Position numbers and translations under genes: made by a program. The notes beneath the pieces are model-generated. The model searched no databases and had not been told where the DNA came from. It was given only the letters and a program-made list of their open reading frames with translations. This document shows, one piece after another, positions 56,150 through 64,000 of a DNA stretch of 64,000 bases. Origin of the DNA: Pomphorhynchus laevis (Eukaryota > Acanthocephala > Palaeacanthocephala > Echinorhynchida > Pomphorhynchidae); NCBI GenBank assembly GCA_012934845.2, contig WNNJ02000053.1, positions 62,001 to 126,000 on the forward strand, given 5' to 3'. How positions within the stretch are numbered: the stretch's first letter is position 1; every line of letters starts with the position of its first letter.

Positions 56150-57957
56150 AATACAAACTGCAGCAGTAAGGGTAATTGGACTTTGTCAGATTCGACGACA
56201 ACCTTCGACGACAACCATCGGTTGAAAATTGATTAAAATACATTCTTACAAGTTTATGATAGGACGTAAGAAAACAACTAAGACCGGCACCAACTATGTA
56301 CAACCGCAAGTACAGTGTTCGATACACGACTGCAGCGTCTGGACAACAATCGCCTGCGACAAGAATAAGGCTAAAGAAGACTTCGTATGTGGTTTTTGTG
56401 CCAACAAACTAATCTGCAATCTTTCCAATAAGCACATATCAACATCCAACACGTCAACTCAAACTACCCAGTCGTTTCTAATGTCTTTTCTCCACCCACC
56501 GACCCTGCCACCATATACACTTCCCATTCCATGTCATCTTCACTCCCCGACACCCCACGTCCCGTCCTTCCCGTCTCGTTTCTCAATAACTTGCATCCAT
56601 CAATCAAAATCACCTCCACCAACCTCCACTATCCTTCCACTCATAACCTTTCCTCACATCGCTTGCCACCCTCTTTATTATCATTATCCTCTATGTCTCC
56701 CGTCGTAAAACCAAATCCCTCCAAATCATCAATTGCCAGCTGTTCTATCGTGATCTCACCTACTCACGTAAGTCGTCCTCCTTTACTGAAGCGCTTTCCT
56801 TCTCGCGATCGTTGCGTCATTGTCACTAATATCACGCCTTCCAACTCTTTATCTCCACAAGCACGTCTGGACCACGATGTTTCCGCCTTCAGATCCATCA
56901 TCTCGTCTATTGTTCCTGCGGATAAACCATCCTTTTTCAAGGACATTTCTCCTGTCGCATTCATCCGTCTAAACAAATCTTCTCAATCTAATCCTTCCCA
57001 GCCCCCTCTTCTAAAAATTGTTTTCAAGTATTGCTCTCAGGCGTCTTCTGTTCTCTCTCAACGATTTAAACTCATGTCATCTTCAACCACTCAAATTTTT
57101 CCCGATCGTGCCCCTTCTGAAATCGCTCAAATCTCTTCAGCCCCCATCGAAAAACGCCGTCGCGAGGAAAACGGCGAAACATCACTCTCCATCTGAAACA
57201 TAGACGGAAATTTTCAAGTTGTCCATACTCTTCCAAAAATTCGATGGCGCTCCATCTCTCCTATGTGTCTTCTCCACTAGACTATATCGCTACAACACAC
57301 GGTTTTCGCCTCGGTATCCTCAACACTAGATCTATTCTCAATAAATCCGATCTTATCCTTAACCTATTCACCAAGCAATCCATCTATCTTTTCTGCCTCA
57401 CCGAATTCTGGCACTCATATTCCTACGACCTTTCCATTCGCCGTCTGCTCTCTGCCGATTGCTCCTTGTCGAATCCGGTTGCCCCCTCAGCTCATGCTTT
57501 TCTAAATTCTCTAATTTAGAATTTTCTAAATTCTCCTTTCTCATTCTTCTTTGTCCTCAATCCCTTCACTCGTTCTAGGCGACTTCAATATCCGCCTAGA
57601 CCGCCCCTCTTCCACGGATTCCATCCGGTTCATCAACATTCTATCCAACTACAATTACAAACTAATCTCCACTGCCCCCACACATATACTTGGTGGGGCA
57701 CTCGACACCATCGTTGTCCCTGATCATTTTGCTGCCTACACCTCACTGTCCATCTCTGATTCTGGGCTATCCGATCACTCTCTTATCACCCTTGATCTTA
57801 CTCACAACCACACCCGTCCTCACACACCTACAATGCTACGTCGCCCTTAGAGGAATCTTGACCTCTCCCTTCTCCGCTCTGCCTTACTCAAATCGTCTCA
57901 ATCATTACCCACAATAGCATATTCATCACCTCACGATCTCGCCTTTCTTTTCGACTG
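56150..57957 (+). mobile_element. LINE L 5' part: leader, ORF1, start of endonuclease
   Basis: After the leader, ORF1 starts at 56256 (MIGRKKTTKTGTNYVQPQVQ) with the finger CSIHDCSVWTTIACDKNKAK and DFVCGFCAN. The frame changes near 56.42 kb and goes on with SSLPDTPRPVLPVSFLN and KRFPSRDRCVIVTNITPSN to IEKRRREENGETSLSI (57196). ORF2 starts about 57244 with MALHLSYVSSPLDYIATTHG and LGILNTRSILNKSDLILNLF (endonuclease block 1), FCLTEFWHS (Glu block). An internal loss then joins to LVLGDFNIRLDRPSSTDSIR and GLSDHSLITLDLTH. It ends at LAFLFDC, where a piece of LINE M begins. Confidence 0.8.
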
Positions 57958-58255
57958 TCAGGTTGTAAAGGTCTCGCAAATTGCGGACTTGGTGTGATTG
58001 TAACTAGTGACTTAGGCTCCCGCTCTCATGTCGATCAGGTTGTAAGCAAGTGCGTTCGCCTCCTCGGTCTAGTACGTAGGGTGTTCGGTCATCTTGATTC
58101 TGTGGGATTGTGTACCCTTTACCAATGCGCGATCCTCCCACACATGCTGTATGTGGTTCGTCGTTGCTCACTATCAGTTCCAGCTTGAGCTGGACGCTTA
58201 CGAACGCATTCTCCATCGATGCACACATTTGGTGCAGTCCATGATGCACACATTT
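57958..58255 (+). mobile_element. LINE M fragment fused between two L pieces
   Basis: Matches 51166-51450 of LINE M almost base for base (gattgtaactagtgacttag, then gtacgtagggtgttcggtca and ccaatgcgcgatcctcccac). Both ends are abrupt joins to LINE L sequence. No tail is present. Confidence 0.85.
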
Positions 58256-58935
58256 GTTGCGCACGCTTACATGACCACAACAAAACAAGACTGTGAATCA
58301 GGTGTCGAGAAGGTGTGAACGGAGGTGGTGTTTGAATGTGATAAAGGATATAGCGCGGCGGACGTCGAGAGGGAGTTGATTCCAAGCGAGTTAGGCGGCG
58401 ACGAGGAAGGATCGGAGACCGTAGTTGTTGGAGTAATTAGGAACGTGGAGTAAGAGGGTATGACAGGAACGAAGCGATAGCGAGGTGGGGCGAGTATCGT
58501 CTAAGAAAGGAAGGTTGATGAACGATGCGGAGCCTACAGCGATGAGACGAATAGTAACGAGAAGAAGGCGGAGTTTGATGCGGATGTGGATGTTGGGCCA
58601 GGAGAGTTGGGCAAAATATGTGGATGTGTGGTCGAAGTGACGGAGACGAAAGAGCACTCGAACGGCGGTGTTGATTATTCGTTGTAGGGGTAGGATTATG
58701 CATTTTGGAGAATTGGCGAAAAGGCTAAGGCAGTATTCGATTTTAGGGAAAAGAAGCGATGAAAGAAGAGACATACAAGAACGGAAGTCGATAAGGTGGC
58801 GGATACGGCGGATGTCACGGAGAATTAAGTTAGACGAGCGGACCTTGTCACGGACGAAGGGTTTAAGGGAAAGGTGATCATCGAAACGGAAGCCTAAGAA
58901 AGTGAGATTGAGGACTATAGGAAAGAAAGTGAGAT
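58256..58935 (-). mobile_element. LINE L, copy g1 (5' truncated)
   Basis: The minus strand holds the ORF2 C-terminal region (LLFPKIEYCLSLFANSPKCI, FRLRHFDHTSTYFAQLSWPN) and the tail. The tail is cut within the hairpin stem at the join with the M fragment. The 5' boundary at about 58935 abuts another L copy that starts again in the same region. Confidence 0.75.
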
Positions 58936-58939
58936 TGTG

Positions 58940-61900
58940 GTCTATCTCTTCCCTTTAGGGAAGAGAAGCAATAAAAGATGATGCTTACAAGAACCGAAGA
59001 CGATAAGGAGGCGTATCCGTCGGATGTCATTGATATTTAAGTTATACGAGCGGACTTTTTAGCGACGAACGGTTTAAAGGAAATATAATCATCGAAATGG
59101 AATCCTTAGAACGTGAGATTGTAGACTATGGTGATGATTGATGAGGCAAAAGATACAGATGTGGAGATATGTAAGGTTGATGGGGGGAGTATCTACACTA
59201 TTTTGGACTTGTTTGGGTGTAGAACGAGATGAGGATTGAATAGACGTTTGTAGATAGAAAAAGACAGTTAATAATAAGATAAATTTATTCTGAGTTGCAA
59301 ATGTGTGTCAACGGCGCGCTTACAAGCCCACTAATAGTTTAGCAGACGAATTTAGTGTGTATGTTCATACCATTAATATTTCTCGTTTAGTATGTTCGTT
59401 CAGTCCGCTCGTTCCATTATTTCGTTCAGTCCGTTTAGTATGTTCGTTCAGTTTGTTCGTTCAGACCATTTTGTCAGACTGTACGTTTAGACCGTTTTTT
59501 CAGACCGTTCATTTAGTATGTTCATCTAGTATTTGCATTCAGTCCGTTCGTTCCGTCTAATTGATAAACTTGTCTTGTTTATACTACCCCATTCCTTTCT
59601 CAGCACGGGCTTGGAACCGGTCATGGCGGAGTTAGAGGCAGAAATGGTATAACGTTTATGCGACGGGCGGGTGCATAAGCATAGATAAGTATGCCATCAG
59701 CGTATTGCATGACGTTCAAAGAGTAAGGTTTGATAAATGAAAGGATTTACCCAAGTGGAAGAGATAAAAGCAGGTGCCCTAGGACTGAACCTTGTGGGAC
59801 CCCGCAGAACATAGGAATAGGATCGGTCCGATAGATATGGTGCAAATCATGTTACGGAGGAGGGAGAAATGCCGTAATCATAACGAATGCGAGACAGTAT
59901 GATGAAGTGGTCGACGATGTAGAAAGCAGAGAAGAGGTCGAGGGAGATGATAACACTATATAGAGCCTTGTCACGAAAAATGAATGGGTCATTGTAAACT
60001 TTTCTGGAGGCGCTTTCTGTGGAGTGATTATAGCGGAAAGCGGATTGGAAAGGAGGTTACAGATTGGATGAGGAGAGATAAACGTTGATCTGTATTAAGA
60101 TAAGGCGTTCTCAGAGCTTGGAAAGAATTAGGGAGGAGTTAAATGGGATGATAGCTAGAAGGAAGTGAGAGGTCGAGCGATTTTTGCTTATGGAGGGAAA
60201 GAACGATGTCGGATTTCCAGTGTGAAGAAAAAATACGACTGCGAATGGACTAGTTAAACAAGGTGGTGAAAAAAAGGGATATCGATGATCATATGGATTT
60301 AAGTATGTGGGTAGGCAGGCGAGTAGCAGTTGAGGTTTTGTTGGGAAAGTACATGAGAACAAATGAGACTTTGACAGGTGATACAAGGATAAGATTAAAG
60401 AGTTTCGTGAGGATGATGCGGTGTGGAGAAGAGTGTGATGGGATGGAGACAGGATGTGATAATGCAAAGTGGATACTTTGATCTGGAGAAATGACGAATA
60501 ATCATGTGTATTCATGTTGCAAGACGAAGAGGAGCGAGCAAGGATTGAGTTAAATGTATGCCAGAGAGACTTAGAGTTGAATGAAGTGATGATTTTATGC
60601 TGCTAGAAGGAGTTGCATTAAAGAGTTCTGGGAGGATGAGGCGTGGCGTGTAACAGTGAGATGGAATGGAGACGGGATGTGAGAGAGAGCAACGTGTATA
60701 CTTTGGTTTGGAGAAATGTCGAATAATTATGGGGATTTATGTTTCAAGACGAAGATGAACCAGAAAGGATTGAGTTAAAAGTATGCCAAAGAGACTTAGA
60801 GTTTAATGAAGTGTTGATTTTATGCTGCCAGGAGAAGTTGCATTTGGTACGTAGTAGGTTGAGATGAGACTTGCGAAGACCAAGATAGGAATCACGGAAA
60901 GACGGAGTGATCGAGCGGAAATTACATCTGAGAAAGCGGTGATATAATCGAAAAGCATGACGGTGTCGACGCTTTGAGAGTAGGCATTGGATGTCAAAGC
61001 ATTGGGCACGGTGCAAGCGAAGGTGAGGGTGAGACTTGATGGGCAAGAGAATATCGGGAGTGGATGTGAGTTCAGAGTCGAAAAGAAAGGCGAGATCGTG
61101 AGGAGATGAATATGTTATTGTGGGTAATGATATAGACGATTTGAGTAAGGCAGAGCGGAGAAGGGAGCGGTCAAGATTTTTTCAAGGGCGACGTAGGATT
61201 GTAGGTGTGTTAGGAAGGGTGTGGTTGTGAGTGAGATCAAGGGTGAGGAGAAAGTGATTGGATAGACCACGATCGAAAATGGACAGTGAGGTGTCGGCAG
61301 CAAAATGATCGGGGACAGCGATGATGTCCAGATGCCGAGTGCCCCACTAAGGATATGTGTGGGACGGTGGAGATGGGCTTTTAGGTATAGTTGGATAGAA
61401 TGTTGATGAACTGGATGGACTCGGTCGAAGAGGGTCGGTCGAGGCAGATGTTGAAGTCGGCAAAAACGAGTGAAAGGATGGATCACAATGAACGGTGGGA
61501 AAAGAGGTCAACGATTTCGGTAAAAAATGAGGTAGAAGCTGATGAATCAGAACGGTATACAATGCCGAGATGCAGAGTGATCCGGTTAGAAGAACGACAT
61601 GTGAGCAATTCAAAAGAGCAAGTACTGAAAGGGCGAGTTATTTTGCGATGAGACGTGGGATGAAGGGCAAATGCGATAATGCCGCCATGATTAGAGAATA
61701 TAGAAGGGAACGAGCTGAGGGGGTGGGTGTATTTGACTAGTGAGCAACCGGCAGAGAGAATACCCCGAATAAAGAGGTCGTCGGAATCTGAGTGCAAGAA
61801 TTCGGTGAGGAAGAATATATCGATGGATTGCTTGGTGAATAGGTTGAGGATAAGATCGGTTTTTTTGAGAATAGATCTTGTGTTGAGGATGCCGAGGCGG

Positions 61901-62120
61901 AAACCGTGTGTAGTGGCGAAAGAGTGTAGAGGGGGAAGACACATAGTGGAGATGGAGCGCCATCGAATTTTGAGGCAGGTGTGGACATTTTGACAATTTC
62001 TGTCTATGCTCCGGATGGAGAAAGATGTTTCGCCGTTTTCCTCGCGACGGAGTTTTTCGATGTGGGCAGAAGAGAGTTGAGCGATTTTAGGAGTAGTGCG
62101 ATCGGGGACCATCGCATCAC
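58940..62120 (-). mobile_element. LINE L, copy g2 (long, decayed)
   Basis: In minus-strand order: ORF1 end and ORF2 start (62120-61700; REENGETSFSI, ISTMCLPPLHSFATTHGF, LGILNTRSILKKTDLILNLF), rest of the endonuclease (FSNHGGIIAFALHPTSHRKI; GDFN region decayed at 61.45 kb), linker (61.05-60.74 kb), RT start blocks (60.5-60.1 kb), motif A region (60.0-59.9 kb), and C-terminal remains (59.25-58.94 kb). A minisatellite-bearing segment (59290-59600) interrupts it. Many stops; old. Confidence 0.65.
59385..59560. repeat. Irregular minisatellite (gttcgttcagtccg-like)
   Basis: Words such as gtatgttcgttcagt, cagtccgttcgttc and cagaccgtt recur with varied spacing about ten times. The 85-codon frame across it (59303-59560) is low-complexity and not a gene. 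It lies inside the LINE L copy g2 region. Confidence 0.75.
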
Positions 62121-62622
62121 AGTAATATACCAAAATGTACGGTTTGATAGATATATCCCAAAACCATGATACAATGGGTAAAGAGAAGCCATAATCATGA
62201 CGAAGGCGACGGAGAAGAATCGAGTGATCGACGATGTCAAAAGCAGACAATAGATCAAGAGAAACGATGACACTACATAATTTATAATCGCGCGATATGA
62301 GTAAGTCGTTATAAACTTTAAGACAGGCAATTTCGGTAGAGTAATTAGAGCGAAAAGCGGCTTGGAAGGGAGGAAATAAGTTGAAGGAAAATAGATATGT
62401 ATTAACTTGCTTGAGAACGAGACGCTCAAAAAGGTTAGAAAGGGTTGGGAGAAGTGAGATTGGACGGTACGAATATGGCAGTGAGGAGTCGAGATATTGC
62501 TTTTTGATGAGAGGACGAACAGTGACGCATTTCCAGATGGAAGGAAATGTACGGCTACGGATGGACGAGTTGCACAATATAGCCAGGAAGGGTGAGATAG
62601 TGGAGCAGATATTTTTAAGCAA
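61483..62622 (-). pseudogene. Chimeric 379-codon frame: RT of copy h fused to ORF1/endonuclease of copy g2
   Basis: The first ~155 codons are RT start blocks and motif A (FPSIWKCVTVRPLIKKQYLD, SYRPISLLPTLSNLFERLV, VSLDLLSAFDIVDHSILLRR). After YDAMVPDRTTPKIAQL, at about 62.12 kb, the frame is ORF1 end followed by the ORF2 endonuclease of another L copy (SIRSIDRNCQNVH, LGILNTRSILKKTDLILNLF, IDIFFLTEFLHSDSDDL). It reads through with no stop by chance or by recent fusion. No product of this layout is known. Confidence 0.7.
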
Positions 62623-64000
62623 GTGAGTGGGAATTGGGTCAGAAGAATAGGTTTTATTAGTTAATAACCTCAGAACCGAATAAACTTCATCAGACGAACC
62701 GGGAAGAAGGTTGAATAGCTCTGGGAGGGAAATATTTAAAGAGAAGAGTGTGCAATGGGTCTATGGGTAGTAGGGAAAGTAAATTAGATAGCTTAGTTTG
62801 TAGATAAGAAGAAAATTTATCAGGATTTATATTACAATGGGTAGATGATCGTGAAAAAATTGAGTTTTAGATTTTGTAATGGGATTTAGAGTTGGAAGAT
62901 GACTCGAGTTGATTTCGCCAGAAGAATGTACGTTTAGTACCTATAAGAAGGAGATGTGAACGGCGTAGAGAAAAGTAGGAATCACGGAGATTTGGAGGGA
63001 GTGAGTTGGGAGAATGTTTAAGAAAGCGATTATACACACGAAATGTGTGACGAAGTCGACGCTCAGAAAGACCAGTCAGAATTGAACCAGAGAGCATGGC
63101 GCAAGCGCTGAGAACGTCGAAGTCGACTAAGCATAAGGTTACCGAGGATTGACTTAAATTCTGAATTAAACAGAATGCAGAGATCATCGGGAGCGAGATA
63201 GTTAAGAGGAAGTGGAAAGAGTGAAGAATTGAGTAAACTGTGCAGAGAATAGGGATATCGAGAAGTTTTCAGGTTGAATTTGATGTGGATAATGGTGAAG
63301 TCCGAGAATCTATGATAAGGACGAGTAAGAGTAAGAGTGACAAGGAAATGATCGGACAAACCAGGATCAGTACTTGACAAGGAAGTATAGTCATTGAAGC
63401 AGTTAGGGACAGCAATGATGTCGAGAGCACCGCCGAGAATATGAGTTGGGCTTGTTGAAAGTAATTTATAGTTAAAATCAGAAAAAAGATTAGTTAAAGT
63501 GATATATTCAGAGTCAGCCGGGCGATCTAGACGAATGTTAAAGTCACCGAGAACAAAAGAAGGAGTGTAAGACAATGAACAGTGAGACATTAGATCTGCA
63601 AGGTCGTTAAAGAAGATACCTGATGGGGCAACTAAACCTGGACGGTAAACAATCACAAGTTTAAGGGGGAAAGGAGTTGATGATCTGCATATTAGCACTT
63701 CGAAAGAAGTGGAACTGATGTTAGCATTAATTTTACGTAGAGACGTCGGGTGACGAGCAATGGCAACGATACCGCTATGGTTAGAACCAGTAGATGTATG
63801 AGTGACGATTTGGACGAGCTGATTCAACTAGAGAACAACCAGAGCAGCATAGACTACGAATAGCAAGATCGTCAGAGTCAGAGTGCCAGGATTCGGTAAT
63901 GCAGAGAATATCATTAGATAATTGATCGAAGATATCAAGGAGCAGATCAGCTTTATGAAGAATGGAGCGAGTGTTAAAAAGACTTAGACGAAAAGTATGT
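62120..64000 (-). mobile_element. LINE L-like, copy h (diverged subfamily, runs off the window)
   Basis: In minus-strand order from the window edge: LFNTRSILHKADLLLDIF and ILCITESWHSDSDDLAIRSL (endonuclease blocks 1-2, 64.0-63.83 kb). Then in a 254-codon frame (63827-63063) GIVAIARHPTSLRKINANIS, FVLGDFNIRLDRPADSEY (GDFN) and GLSDHFLVTLTL (SDH end). Next come the linker (63.19-62.87 kb) and the RT start to motif A (62.62-62.2 kb), where the join to copy g2 lies. It differs from copies a-d throughout, so it is a sister subfamily. ORF1 would lie beyond 64000. Confidence 0.8.
63063..63827 (-). pseudogene. LINE copy h endonuclease and linker (254 codons)
   Basis: Longest open frame of copy h. It holds the middle and end of an APE-type endonuclease (IVYRPGLVAPSGIFFNDLAD, SFVLGDFNIRL, HILGGALDIIAVPNC, LSDHFLVTL), then the linker to the RT (FNLKTSRYPYSLHSLLNSSL). 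The N-terminal blocks lie upstream in another frame. The endonuclease nicks the target DNA in the family; this copy is broken. Confidence 0.75.

Noticed and set aside
59303-59560. 85-codon Val/Ser/Phe-rich protein
   Set aside because: It is a translation of the irregular gttcgttcagtccg minisatellite.

Overview
The window is repeat-rich, AT-rich animal DNA, probably from an insect or another arthropod. Long introns or operons, bacterial-style gene packing and ribosome sites are absent. Nearly every long reading frame is a reverse transcriptase (RT), endonuclease or ORF1 of a non-LTR retrotransposon (LINE) or a Penelope-like element (PLE). I found no host gene I could name, no rRNA or tRNA gene, and no CRISPR. 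The species cannot be fixed from the sequence. LINE group names (CR1, L2, I) come from recognisable motifs, not from a tree.

Layout. 1-2.2 kb: two degraded LINE RT pieces on the minus strand. 2.55-11.37 kb: a tandem satellite of about 48 units (187 bp, with a 174 bp short form). It starts at a foldback (palindromic) element, and diverged copies of that element lie around it and at 15.36 kb. 11.4-15.3 kb: AT-rich DNA with a 220 bp-class repeat family. 15.7-17.9 kb: remains of a PLE with an inverted terminal part and a small nested insertion. 18.5-20.6 kb: a MITE-like element and minus-strand pieces of a Naiad-type PLE. 22.1-26.1 kb: two different ordinary PLEs fused head to tail on the minus strand. 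26.4-36.2 kb: a Naiad tail, two copies of one CCHC-ORF1 LINE (family N), and three RT pieces of other LINEs. 36.6-39.7 kb: the best preserved element, a PLE with its GIY-YIG endonuclease at the N-terminus (Naiad type). 40-64 kb: a dense nest of an L2/CR1-group LINE (family L, at least ten pieces in both directions), one long CR1-like LINE (family M), an unidentified minus-strand protein gene fragment at 42.4-43.2 kb, and a diverged L-type ORF1.

No genes work together here as a pathway. What links the parts is transposition and rearrangement: 5' truncation, internal deletion, inverted duplication, LINE-LINE fusion, and satellite growth from a foldback element. The most interesting points are: (1) the satellite can be derived stepwise from a foldback element still present beside it; (2) the Naiad-type PLE has a tail that can form an H-type pseudoknot, supported by one compensatory base-pair change between copies; (3) an inverted duplication of a LINE 5' end joined to its own antisense 3' end could give self-complementary RNA.
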